Source: an uncultured Dorea sp.
Lineage (GTDB): Bacteria; Bacillota; Clostridia; Lachnospirales; Lachnospiraceae
Length of the DNA stretch: 64,000 nt
Assembly: GCF_934294775.1 (NCBI RefSeq)
Contig: NZ_CAKRAH010000006.1
Coordinates: 32,652-96,651, forward strand
Direction of reading: 5' to 3'
Shown: positions 1-8,128 of the stretch, in pieces
How positions within the stretch are numbered: the first letter of the stretch is position 1
How the letters are laid out: each line of letters opens with the position of its first letter
Position numbers and translations under genes: made by a program
Notes under the pieces: model-generated
The model's input: only the letters and a program-made list of their open reading frames with translations
Told to the model about the DNA's origin: nothing
The model's database searches: none

Positions 1-616
1 TCTCCATGTGTTCGCTGATATCCTGCCACTTGTTCTCTATCTGGCTCTGCTTCTTCTTATCTTCATCCTTTGGCCAGTAGCTATGATCATCCACTCTGAA
101 TTCAGTTTCTAATTGTAGTATTTTATTTTCTGACAGTTGTTCTTTCTTCAGGAATTCATACACCCGCTCCACAGTCAGTGTCTTCATCTCTTTTTTTAAT
201 TCCCGGTACATCTCTCTTCTTAACAACGGCCGGGATTTTAAAACGCATCGGTGCTGCATATCATCGATGATCGACTCTGTCACGATATCGCAGGCAAGAT
301 TATACAGTCTTTCCTCTCTTCCTTTTCTGCGGATCATATGCCGGAAGATACCATGTAATACCAGATGCAGGTAAATGCGGTTCACCGCTACCCGGTCCGT
401 TCTGAAAAGCCCTCCCAGATATTTTGGATCATAATACAGATACATTCCGTCTGTTCCCATCCCTTCTGCGCCTGTATCTAACACAAATGGAAGACTTGAA
501 AGTGCTACATCCAGAAAACGCATTTTCATATATAATTCATTTCTTGCTGTGATCAAGATCTTTCTTCCCAGATTTTCCATGCGCTCCTGCATATCAGATT
601 CTATCGTATTTTTCAT
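1..616 (-). CDS. Putative metallopeptidase / VWA-like protein (DUF2201 N-terminal type), 3' end outside window
   Basis: The frame is open from an ATG at 616 down to the window edge, so the N-terminal ~205 residues are visible and the C-terminus is missing. The stretch LHLVLHGIFRHM (about residues 88-99) is an HxxxxH-type helix like the putative zinc site of predicted metal-dependent peptidases of the DUF2201/COG3864 group. It is followed by a conserved DI-x-ES-IIDD segment. Family members usually end in a VWA-like domain and sit beside MoxR-type AAA ATPases, but neither is visible here. The gene lies 15 bases downstream of the leucine-rich-repeat gene on the same strand, so the two are probably cotranscribed. 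Function is unknown; the family call is moderate. Confidence 0.6.
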   Translation of the reverse strand, partial: MKNTIESDMQERMENLGRKILITARNELYMKMRFLDVALSSLPFVLDTGAEGMGTDGMYLYYDPKYLGGLFRTDRVAVNRIYLHLVLHGIFRHMIRRKGREERLYNLACDIVTESIIDDMQHRCVLKSRPLLRREMYRELKKEMKTLTVERVYEFLKKEQLSENKILQLETEFRVDDHSYWPKDEDKKKQSQIENKWQDISEHME

Positions 617-631
617 TTTTCCATACGCCTC

Positions 632-1672
632 TTACAAATCAAATGTCTTTTTCTTTTTCGGAAATAATTGTCTTCGAATATCCATAAGTATTCCCAATGT
701 CTCTGTTTTCTGCAATTCTCCGGCTTGATTCATTCCCTCCTGAAGCGCTTCTTCCGTCCAGAATTTTCCACTTTCAAGGAAACGGATTCCTTCTATATCT
801 TCTTTCTGAACCAGTAAGCCAGCTATTGTTTTTAAATGCGCTCTTATATACTCCGCATACACATTCTGGTTCTTCCCGGATAAGTCCACCGGATACCGAA
901 GTCTGTTCAATGCCAGTTCTCCTGCCGTCTCTTCCGAATCTTCCGCAACTGTATGATAGAACATTTCATCATATTTTTTATAATCCAGCTCCCGGTTATA
1001 AAAGCACTGCCTGTAATAACCTCCCGCTCCATGATGATGGGTTTCTAGAATCCTGGCCGGAGTATTCTCAACCGCCTCCTCATAATGCTCCGGGAAAAGG
1101 AGCTCTGCCATTTCATATTCTCCGTTTGTCTTGTGATAATTCAGTTTAACACGGAGCTGATACCTCATTTCTTCTGCAATAGATTTCAGGCAGCTCTTTT
1201 TTCCATTTTCAAAATCGATTTCTATTTCCGACAGATGACATCCTGTCAATGCTCCGCCTCCCATATCTAAAAGACTGTTACCCAGCCTGATCTTTCTCAG
1301 ATTTCTACAGCGGTAAAATGTATATCTTCCAACTTCTGTAAGATATTTGGGAAGCCAGACACTCTCAAGTGTGGTTCCCGCAATTCTTGGATATTCTTCT
1401 GATGTCTGGCTGTTGTTTCTGCTCAGATTCCCCGTCACTTGCGGATTGTACCATATCTCTTCGCCTTCATCCTCCCTGTTACTGGCAAATGTATAGGACG
1501 CCAGGGCAGTTACCGGCTTATCTTCTATCTCATCTGGCAGTACCACCATTCCGTCCCATCCATAACAGCCCGTAATCATGATTCCTGACGATATCTTTCT
1601 GTAATGAATCTCCGGGCATATCATACTTGCCGTTTTTTCTGTATTTTTTCTATTATTCATGAATCTTATCAT
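632..1672 (-). CDS. Leucine-rich repeat protein (BspA/LRR_5 type)
   Basis: A 346-residue protein with no clear signal peptide. Residues about 25-150 carry irregular LRR_5/BspA-like repeats with the features VVLPDEIEDKPVTALASYTF and LESVWLPKYLTEVGRYTFYRC. The C-terminal half is charged and helical and matches no domain I recognise. Such LRR proteins are often binding modules, and the lack of an export signal suggests a cytoplasmic one. An SD-like AGGAG lies close to the ATG at 1672; a second in-frame ATG four codons later is a possible alternative start. It precedes the putative metallopeptidase gene by 15 bases and is divergent from the deacetylase gene. Confidence 0.7.
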   Translation of the reverse strand: MIRFMNNRKNTEKTASMICPEIHYRKISSGIMITGCYGWDGMVVLPDEIEDKPVTALASYTFASNREDEGEEIWYNPQVTGNLSRNNSQTSEEYPRIAGTTLESVWLPKYLTEVGRYTFYRCRNLRKIRLGNSLLDMGGGALTGCHLSEIEIDFENGKKSCLKSIAEEMRYQLRVKLNYHKTNGEYEMAELLFPEHYEEAVENTPARILETHHHGAGGYYRQCFYNRELDYKKYDEMFYHTVAEDSEETAGELALNRLRYPVDLSGKNQNVYAEYIRAHLKTIAGLLVQKEDIEGIRFLESGKFWTEEALQEGMNQAGELQKTETLGILMDIRRQLFPKKKKTFDL

Positions 1673-1717
1673 CTCTCCTGCATTTTTCAGATAGGCTCTA
1701 GTTGTTTTTCTTTTCCT

Positions 1718-1746
1718 ATACTACTATTAATCTATTTTGTTTGCAA
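1718..1746 (-). promoter_or_regulatory. Candidate sigma-A promoter of the LRR gene
   Basis: On the minus strand the -35 TTGCAA (1741-1746) and the -10 TAGTAT (1718-1723) are separated by 17 bases. The -10 matches the consensus at four of six positions, so this is a weak to moderate call. TTGCAA is its own reverse complement, so the same six bases could act as a -35 for the divergent deacetylase gene. Confidence 0.35.
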
Positions 1747-1817
1747 GCTTCGTGCATTTCTTCTCTTATCTTTTCATATATATATGGCAACAATCCGTAT
1801 TTTTCCCGGGAGGATTT

Positions 1818-2669
1818 ATGGATACTTCTTCTCTTTCTTCATCTAGTCTCTGGCGCAAATATAAACCATTACTTTTACTTCTTTTCTTTAGCTTCTGCTT
1901 TTTTTCCGGAGGAATTCTTGCCAGATTTGTCTCTTCTGTCAATGTTTCTTCCACAAATATTCAAACTACACATGCTGCCTGTGAAAACTGGGGACTTGGT
2001 TTCCAGGAAGAAGGAAAAAGGCCCATCGGCAACACTTCTATCGATGACCTGAAAAAATATAATGCCTATTATGCACAGGATACTTCAAAAAAGATATTAT
2101 ACCTGACCTTCGACTGTGGATATGAAAACGGAAATACCCCGGCCATCTTAAAAGCCCTGAAAAAGCACCATGCTCCTGCCACTTTCTTTGTTGTTGGTAA
2201 TTTTCTTCAGGACAATCCGGATCTTGTAAAACAGATGTTAAAAGAAGGGCATACCGTGGGTAATCACACGTTCCATCATCCTGATATGTCACAGATATCC
2301 ACCCGCGAAAGTTTCGCCAGGGAACTTGACAGTGTTGCTGCTCTTTATAAAGAAATTACCGGAAAATCTATGTCCCGCTATTACCGCCCTCCACAGGGCA
2401 AATATAGCACTGACAATCTTCAGATGGCAAAAGATCTTGGATATCATACCTTTTTCTGGAGCCTCGCCTACGTCGACTGGCTGACTGATGCCCAGCCGTC
2501 ACACGAAGAAGCCTTCGACAAATTACTTTCCCGTATTCATCCCGGTGCAATAGTTCTACTTCACAACACTTCTAAAACCAACGGTGAAATTCTGGATGAA
2601 TTGCTCCGAAAATGGGAAGATATGGGCTATTCATTTTCGCCTCTTAGTAAAATTATTTCAAACAGTTAG
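1818..2669 (+). CDS. PdaA-like polysaccharide deacetylase
   Basis: A 283-residue membrane-anchored or secreted carbohydrate esterase 4 protein. A hydrophobic segment at about residues 14-33 is a signal anchor. The NodB domain follows, with metal-site motifs TFDCGYENG (~101) and GNHTFHHP (~150), RPPQGKYS and a late LLHNTS motif. This layout matches the delta-lactam-biosynthetic de-N-acetylases (PdaA), which remove acetyl groups from N-acetylmuramic acid during spore cortex formation. The start at 1818 is preferred to the upstream in-frame ATG because GGGAGG stands seven bases before it. It is monocistronic, lies opposite all its neighbours and ends at a shared terminator. Sporulation use is inferred from the family only. 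Confidence 0.85.
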   Translation: MDTSSLSSSSLWRKYKPLLLLLFFSFCFFSGGILARFVSSVNVSSTNIQTTHAACENWGLGFQEEGKRPIGNTSIDDLKKYNAYYAQDTSKKILYLTFDCGYENGNTPAILKALKKHHAPATFFVVGNFLQDNPDLVKQMLKEGHTVGNHTFHHPDMSQISTRESFARELDSVAALYKEITGKSMSRYYRPPQGKYSTDNLQMAKDLGYHTFFWSLAYVDWLTDAQPSHEEAFDKLLSRIHPGAIVLLHNTSKTNGEILDELLRKWEDMGYSFSPLSKIISNS

Positions 2670-2677
2670 TGACACGC

Positions 2678-2716
2678 AACAAAAAAGAACGATAAATTCT
2701 ATCGTTCTTTTTTGTT
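2678..2716. terminator. Bidirectional intrinsic terminator
   Basis: A perfect 16-base inverted repeat (2678-2693 with 2701-2716) around a 7-base spacer. It has A-rich and T-rich outer flanks on both sides, so it can end both the plus-strand deacetylase transcript and the minus-strand cohesin-protein transcript. Confidence 0.9.
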
Positions 2717-2748
2717 CTAATATTCACTATTAAATGCTTATTCTGTAA

Positions 2749-4467
2749 TTAATCCAGATCAATAACATCCATCTTGAATGTATCATCCATCTCTGCATGA
2801 CTTCTGATCTTTTCCGGATGATTACTCAGAAGATCTGACGTCTCATCAAACATGTCATCGTCATCATAATCACTCTCTCCGAACATATCGTAATCATCGT
2901 CGTCATCTTCTCCATAATAACCTTCAAAGTTATCAAACTCTTCTTCATCAAGAGGCGCAAATACTTCAAAATCATCATCCTGGATACTAATGTTGTTCAC
3001 TGGTTTTCTGATTGCCGGACCTGATTCATCCAGAGACTGTGCTGCCAGACGTCTTGTTTCTGACATTTTCTTCTTTGCCGGCTCTTCTTTCATCGCTTTA
3101 GCTATATTCTCTGTAGCCCATGGATCTTCATCATCAAAGTCATCGTCATTATAGCCTTCGAATTCATCTTCGTCAGCATTTTCCTTCTGTACTTTTTTAG
3201 GGGCTTTCTTTGCTTCTTCTTTTTGCACTTTCTTTGCCGCCTTTTTACCAGCTTTAGCCTCTTTTTTCTTTGCTTTTAATTCAGCCTCTTCTTCATCCAT
3301 ATCAATACCATATTCATCATACAGATCATCCAGCTCCAGATCTCTGTGATAAAGTTTTACGGATGTAACAATTAACACTAAAACAAGGATCAGAATCAGA
3401 GCAAGCGCTATGATTACTACGATATCAAGGAAGTTCTCTACGAAATTTAATACTTTTCCCCAGAGACCTTTTCCATTCTTTCCAGATATAGTCGAAGTTT
3501 CACTTGTCTCCGGTTCATATTTCTGATAAGTGCCATCTGATGTATCATAACGATATGTTGTCTTTTCCCCATTAGAATTGAGCGCATAGATAATATAATA
3601 CTCAGCATTCTTCGTATCCTGCCATGTATCAAATTCTTTTCCATTTAATGTTAATGTAGTTTTCTGATATTGATTCGAAAGCTTAAGTTTGCCATCATTT
3701 AAAATAGGAATAATATAATGATCTTTTGAAATTTCTACTTCTTCAAATGGAGAAAATGATCCATCATCATTATTATACAAATAAAAATCCGCCACTCCAC
3801 TTTCATTCTCTGTCAGATACATCGCATTTGTACCACTTGACTCCTGTGTAATCACCTGACAATTGGTCCCTTCAAAAGATATTTCATTTCTAGTAAACCC
3901 TTCCGGAATCAAAGCGTCTGAAAAATCATTGCTGACTGTATATTCTTTTTTTCCAATTTTTACAGTCACTGCACTTGCATTATCTGTTGTATCTGTTCCA
4001 ACTGTCGAATCGCTTGCATTATCCTGAATAAGAGAAGGATCCCCCTCTCCAATTGTAATAGCCGAACTTCCTTCCGTAATATCTAAAGTTGTTCCATCTG
4101 TGCTTGTTCCTTTTGCACTTGCAACTTCAATATTAGTATTTCCTTCCTGTAACGCCTGAAATTTCAATCCAAATTCTGCAGTCGTTCCAGAACCAGTCCA
4201 CATAAGTTTGATTGTACCATCATTTTCAGTTGCATTATCACCACTGATAAATTTTAACGAGCTTGTATCATACTCTAATGCTGCTTCCATAGATCTTATA
4301 GATGATGCAGAAGATAATTTCACTGTAACATCAACCTCAGCTCCAACCGTTGTTGAAGGATCCGAAAAGCGCAATTCAGCTTCTGCAGCTTCTGTAATCA
4401 CTGATATGCATGGACACATTAAGCATATCATTAAGACTGTTACTAATATTTTTTTTAGTCTCTTCAT
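2749..4467 (-). CDS. Cohesin-domain, single-pass membrane protein
   Basis: A 572-residue protein. Residues 1-28 are a signal peptide. Residues about 29-150 look like a cohesin-type beta-sandwich (LRFSDPSTTVGAEVDV, an LEYD turn, FGLKFQAL). A Thr/Ser-rich linker and a second extracellular region follow. A long transmembrane helix lies at about 345-370. The last ~200 residues are cytoplasmic, first Lys/Ala-rich and then strongly Asp/Glu-rich. Cohesins normally bind dockerins in cellulosomes or other surface assemblies, but no dockerin is visible in this window. The gene starts 43 bases after the LCP gene at 4510 and is probably cotranscribed with it. The SD AGGGG lies 8 bases before the ATG. Its role here is unknown; a wall-polysaccharide or surface-complex role is inference. 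Confidence 0.7.
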   Translation of the reverse strand: MKRLKKILVTVLMICLMCPCISVITEAAEAELRFSDPSTTVGAEVDVTVKLSSASSIRSMEAALEYDTSSLKFISGDNATENDGTIKLMWTGSGTTAEFGLKFQALQEGNTNIEVASAKGTSTDGTTLDITEGSSAITIGEGDPSLIQDNASDSTVGTDTTDNASAVTVKIGKKEYTVSNDFSDALIPEGFTRNEISFEGTNCQVITQESSGTNAMYLTENESGVADFYLYNNDDGSFSPFEEVEISKDHYIIPILNDGKLKLSNQYQKTTLTLNGKEFDTWQDTKNAEYYIIYALNSNGEKTTYRYDTSDGTYQKYEPETSETSTISGKNGKGLWGKVLNFVENFLDIVVIIALALILILVLVLIVTSVKLYHRDLELDDLYDEYGIDMDEEEAELKAKKKEAKAGKKAAKKVQKEEAKKAPKKVQKENADEDEFEGYNDDDFDDEDPWATENIAKAMKEEPAKKKMSETRRLAAQSLDESGPAIRKPVNNISIQDDDFEVFAPLDEEEFDNFEGYYGEDDDDDYDMFGESDYDDDDMFDETSDLLSNHPEKIRSHAEMDDTFKMDVIDLD

Positions 4468-4509
4468 GTAACTTACCCCTTTTTTCTTTTATTATAAAAC
4501 TATGAAAAT

Positions 4510-5970
4510 TTATTCTGCTTCCTCTGTTGTTCCTCCTGTTTCACCTGCTCCGCTCTCTGAGCTTCCACCAGCTGATCCAGATATTTCTCCAGATGTTGTT
4601 CCGGAAGATGTAGTTCCAGACGTTGTCGTTCCGGAAGATGTAGTTCCAGATGTCGTTGTTCCACCTGACGTTGTAGTACCAGATGTCGTTGTCCCACCTG
4701 ACGATGCCGTACCACCCGATGTTGTTGCACCGCCTCCGTAAGACCTTGTAGTTCCGGATGTCGTTGTTCCACTTTCATAATTTCTGGTCATTGCCTCAGT
4801 TGTTCCTGCAGTACTATTTCCAGCAGTTCCATTCGCCGAATAACCTGCTGATCCAGGCGTCTCATCATCCTCTATAGTTGTTCCATCCTGTGCACGTTCC
4901 GATGCCTTATCTGCAATACCATTTTCAATATCCTGCACAGTTCCTGACACTTCATACCCATCATTTCCAAACAGAAATTGATGTACCTCCATAAGATTAG
5001 ATGAAAGTGTCTTCGGAATTACTACACTTCCTACTTTATTTAATAAATCCGTTGTGTTCTCAGAAGGAAATCCAATAGAATCTTCAAAACTATATTTGGT
5101 AAGATCTTTTGCATATGAAATCATCTCCGTTAAAGTAAAATTGGTAGATATCTGTGGAAATACACTATCAATAATTTTATTCACAGTTCCCACACTCATA
5201 TTCTGTGCTTTATCAGCGATTTTTTTCAATACAAGTCTCTGCCTTTGCGCCCGTTTAAAATCACCACCTTCTGTATAACGGATTCTTGCATAAGACACTG
5301 CCTGTACTCCATTCAAATGATATGTTCCTGCAACTTCTGGCTCTATTCTTTCATAATCTTTCCCTGTTACTTTCGAAGTTTCTACACAATAATTATTCAT
5401 ATGTACCACTTCATCATCTGTCAGATCAATATCCAGTCCTCCAACAGCATCTATAACATCTACTAAAGCATTAAAGTTTACTGTCACATATTTTTCAATA
5501 TTCAGATCCATATTTCTATTAATCATAGAAACTGCACCTTCTGCGCCACCATATGAATATGCCGCATTTGCTTTATTATAACTTCCATCATCCAATTGAA
5601 GTAAGGTATCACGATAGACTGATACTATTTTTATTTCTTTTGTCTCATTATTCAAACTTGCTATCATAATAGTATCACTACGATTTCCTTTTCCAAGATC
5701 ATTTTCTCTTGAATCCAATCCAAATAGTGCTACATTCGTATATCCCTCGTCAAGTTTTACCTCGTCAGATATATTCAATTTCTCTGTATTCAATTTCTCT
5801 GTATTTAATTTATTCATCTTACTTGCCACAATTACTACACCAAGTAAAGCAACTGCAAGGAATGTTCCACCTAAAGTTAATCCTATTTTCTTTCCCAGGG
5901 ACCACGATGCAATACCATTTTTGTTTCTTCGCCCTCTACGCCTTACTTTCTTCCGACCGTCTCTCGCCAT
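4510..5970 (-). CDS. LCP-family cell-wall glycopolymer ligase with Ser/Gly/Thr-rich tail
   Basis: A 486-residue LytR-CpsA-Psr protein. It has a basic cytoplasmic N-terminus, one membrane helix at about 28-50 and an extracellular LCP domain at about 75-335. The domain carries the family's Asp/Arg pattern (ALFGLDSR, GNRSDTIMIAS, VSVYRDT, VSYARIRYTEGGDFKRAQRQR). LCP enzymes move undecaprenyl-pyrophosphate-linked glycopolymers onto peptidoglycan. The last ~115 residues are low-complexity Gly/Thr/Ser repeats encoded by a minisatellite. It is a close paralogue of the LCP gene at 7006, with a glycosyltransferase gene between them. A 17-base-spacer promoter lies just upstream, so this copy may be expressed independently of the large operon. 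Confidence 0.93.
   Translation of the reverse strand: MARDGRKKVRRRGRRNKNGIASWSLGKKIGLTLGGTFLAVALLGVVIVASKMNKLNTEKLNTEKLNISDEVKLDEGYTNVALFGLDSRENDLGKGNRSDTIMIASLNNETKEIKIVSVYRDTLLQLDDGSYNKANAAYSYGGAEGAVSMINRNMDLNIEKYVTVNFNALVDVIDAVGGLDIDLTDDEVVHMNNYCVETSKVTGKDYERIEPEVAGTYHLNGVQAVSYARIRYTEGGDFKRAQRQRLVLKKIADKAQNMSVGTVNKIIDSVFPQISTNFTLTEMISYAKDLTKYSFEDSIGFPSENTTDLLNKVGSVVIPKTLSSNLMEVHQFLFGNDGYEVSGTVQDIENGIADKASERAQDGTTIEDDETPGSAGYSANGTAGNSTAGTTEAMTRNYESGTTTSGTTRSYGGGATTSGGTASSGGTTTSGTTTSGGTTTSGTTSSGTTTSGTTSSGTTSGEISGSAGGSSESGAGETGGTTEEAE
4570..4790 (-). repeat. Minisatellite encoding the Gly-Thr-Thr-Ser tail of the LCP protein
   Basis: Short in-frame tandem units (multiples of 3, mostly ~15-30 bases) built from codons for G-T-T-T-S-G and G-T-T-S-S. 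The array lies inside the 3' end of the LCP gene and is likely to vary in copy number between strains. Boundaries are approximate. Confidence 0.7.
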
Positions 5971-6034
5971 TTTTCATATCCTTTCTGTATTTCAATATCA
6001 CCTTTCATCCTTTATTAATACGAAATCTTTTTTC

Positions 6035-6063
6035 ATCTTACCCCATTTATAAGCAAATTTCAA
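6035..6063 (-). promoter_or_regulatory. Promoter for the LCP/cohesin gene pair
   Basis: On the minus strand the -35 TTGAAA (6058-6063), a 17-base spacer and the -10 TAAGAT (6035-6040) precede the LCP gene that starts at 5970. It lies between that gene and the upstream glycosyltransferase stop at 6087. Confidence 0.6.
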
Positions 6064-6086
6064 CATTTTCCGATGTGTTTTTGCCT

Positions 6087-7004
6087 TCAGTTCCAATACC
6101 TTGGATTCATTGTACATTTCAGCAACAATTTTTTAGGTAATTTTCTATACCTTTTCCCCAAAAAATATCCTGTATATTTCGCAATACAATCAACAAAAAA
6201 TTTTACAATCAATAAAGGTTGCTTATTTTTAATTAGATATTTCACTGTGTTTTTTACCAGTTTCATTCCTTCTTTTTCTGAACTTACATTTGCAAAAATC
6301 TCTGGATGTTGCGCTTGCGAAACTGCCATATCAAAATTTCTCGTCAATTGTTGTTTGAAATTATAATTATGAGAATGAATTACTTTTGCTTCTGCATTAT
6401 AATAAATCTTTTTTCCTCGTTTTATAACACCTGCTGCATAAATCATATCTTCATTAAATATCGTTTTCTTTTCAAATCCGCCATTTTCTATATATGCTTT
6501 CCTGTCATATGCAGCACACACATCCGAACAAAAAAATGTTTTTATTCCGAGTTGCCTCAAATCTTCCTGTGATTTGATACAACTCTCTTTGGGATAATTA
6601 AATTGACGTGTATATTGTTCTAAAATCGACGCCTCAGGTCTCGGTAGTTGCCTTGCATATGCCACTTCCACATCCGGTTCTTTCATCGCCCAGACCAGCT
6701 CCGCAATCAATTCATCATCTGCCGGACATGCATCCTGTGTCATGCACACAATAATATCCGCTTCTGAACTGCGTATTCCCTTATCTCTGGTTCCACCATG
6801 ATCGAACTCTTCTTTTTCTACTTCTACTATTATGATATTCTTATATTTTTCTACATATTGATCCAAGTTTCTTCCATCTATTGTATGCATCACTATAATT
6901 CGATGTATGGGATAATTTTGTGTTTCCAGTCGTTCCAGCATACTCTCAAATTCTTTTCCCGGACAGTAAACAGGAATCAGTACATCTATTTTCTGCTCAT
7001 TCAT
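6087..7004 (-). CDS. Glycosyltransferase family 2 (rhamnosyltransferase-like)
   Basis: About 305 residues with one GT2 domain. It starts IDVLIPVY, has an acceptor-side ETQNYP segment, DQDACPADDE-like metal/nucleotide residues (TQDACPADDE) near residue 100, and FNEDMIYA as the catalytic-base region. It resembles enzymes annotated as rhamnosyltransferases, which add rhamnose from dTDP-rhamnose to a lipid-linked chain in the cytoplasm. The start is uncertain. ATG at 7004 follows the LCP stop (7006-7008) by one base and fits translational coupling; in-frame ATGs at 7016 and 7031 overlap the LCP gene. The gene lies between two LCP paralogues. Confidence 0.85.
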   Translation of the reverse strand: MNEQKIDVLIPVYCPGKEFESMLERLETQNYPIHRIIVMHTIDGRNLDQYVEKYKNIIIVEVEKEEFDHGGTRDKGIRSSEADIIVCMTQDACPADDELIAELVWAMKEPDVEVAYARQLPRPEASILEQYTRQFNYPKESCIKSQEDLRQLGIKTFFCSDVCAAYDRKAYIENGGFEKKTIFNEDMIYAAGVIKRGKKIYYNAEAKVIHSHNYNFKQQLTRNFDMAVSQAQHPEIFANVSSEKEGMKLVKNTVKYLIKNKQPLLIVKFFVDCIAKYTGYFLGKRYRKLPKKLLLKCTMNPRYWN

Positions 7005-7005
7005 C

Positions 7006-8112
7006 TTATGTTTCATCACTTCCATCATCACTTGACGGATATATTTCCGTCATATCCATCAGGGTATTACTGATTTCCTGTAATTTATCTGTTGGCGTAT
7101 AACTTTCATCCACGAAAAGGAATTTATGCAATTTTATCACATTCTCTTCCAATCCTTTTGGCACAATATATGAACCGATATATCCAGGAATCTTCTCCGG
7201 AGTTTCCAAATCGGTCGGAAATCCCTGTGTATCTTCCAATGTATAATCAAAGATTCCTGTTGCCAGCTGAAGAATTTCTTTTGTCGAAAAACTCGTTGAT
7301 ACCTCCGGCATCACTTTATCGATAATCTTGTTTATTGTTACCAGATCCTGCTTTTTTAATTTATTCATTACTTTTTCAAGTACCAGTCGCTGTCTTTCTG
7401 TTCTTTTATAATCTCCGCCTTCTGTATAACGTATTCTTGCATAAGACACTGCCTGCACTCCATTCAACCGATAATTTCCGGCTTCTTCTGGAACTATTTT
7501 TTTGTATTTCTTTCCAGTTACCTTTGAAGTTTCTACACAATAGTTATTCATGTGTACCACCTCATCATGAGTCATATCAATATTAATTCCATCAATCATA
7601 TCCACAACATCTGCGAGTGCAAGGAAATTTACAGCCACGTAATCTTCAATATCTAAGTCCAGATTCTCGTTCAACATATTAACCGCAGTCTCCGGACCCC
7701 CAACAGAATAGGCAGCATTTGCTTTATCATAATGTTCTCTATTTTGTTTTAAAAGTGTATCTCTGTAAACCGATACCAATTTTACTTCTTTTGTTTCATT
7801 ATTGATACTTGCAATCATAATAGTATCGCTCCGGTTACCTTTTCCAAGATCACTTCCCCTGGAATCCAGGCCAAACAACGCTACATTTGTATACCCAGTC
7901 TGCTTTAATCCATTGTTTTTTACATTGGAAATGCTTGTATGATTCAATTTTCCCAACTTAAACAGCGCAAACACCGTCACGCTGAGCAGACATAAAATAA
8001 TAATTTCGACCACCATTACCGTCACTCTGCGTCTTCTTCGCCTTTTCAGTCTTTGTCTTTGTATTTCTCTCTGTCTTCTAGTTAACTTCTTCTTTTTTTG
8101 TTGTTTACTCAT
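7006..8112 (-). CDS. LCP-family cell-wall glycopolymer ligase
   Basis: A 368-residue LytR-CpsA-Psr protein. It has a very basic cytoplasmic start (about residues 1-30), one membrane helix (about 31-50) and an LCP domain with ALFGLDSRGSD, GNRSDTIMIAS, SVYRDT and ARIRYTEGGDYKRTERQR. The core is nearly the same as that of the paralogue at 4510, but the Gly/Thr-rich tail is absent. The likely job is transfer of the polysaccharide from its lipid carrier to peptidoglycan outside the membrane. It follows the polyprenyl glycosylphosphotransferase gene by 16 bases, so the initiating and attaching enzymes of the polymer are cotranscribed. Confidence 0.93.
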   Translation of the reverse strand: MSKQQKKKKLTRRQREIQRQRLKRRRRRRVTVMVVEIIILCLLSVTVFALFKLGKLNHTSISNVKNNGLKQTGYTNVALFGLDSRGSDLGKGNRSDTIMIASINNETKEVKLVSVYRDTLLKQNREHYDKANAAYSVGGPETAVNMLNENLDLDIEDYVAVNFLALADVVDMIDGINIDMTHDEVVHMNNYCVETSKVTGKKYKKIVPEEAGNYRLNGVQAVSYARIRYTEGGDYKRTERQRLVLEKVMNKLKKQDLVTINKIIDKVMPEVSTSFSTKEILQLATGIFDYTLEDTQGFPTDLETPEKIPGYIGSYIVPKGLEENVIKLHKFLFVDESYTPTDKLQEISNTLMDMTEIYPSSDDGSDET

Positions 8113-8128
8113 GACTTCTCCTTAAAAG

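Noticed and set aside
4502..4741. Plus-strand frame rich in Pro and Val (VVPDVV repeats)
   Set aside because: It is the antisense reading of the LCP minisatellite and has no ribosome site of its own.
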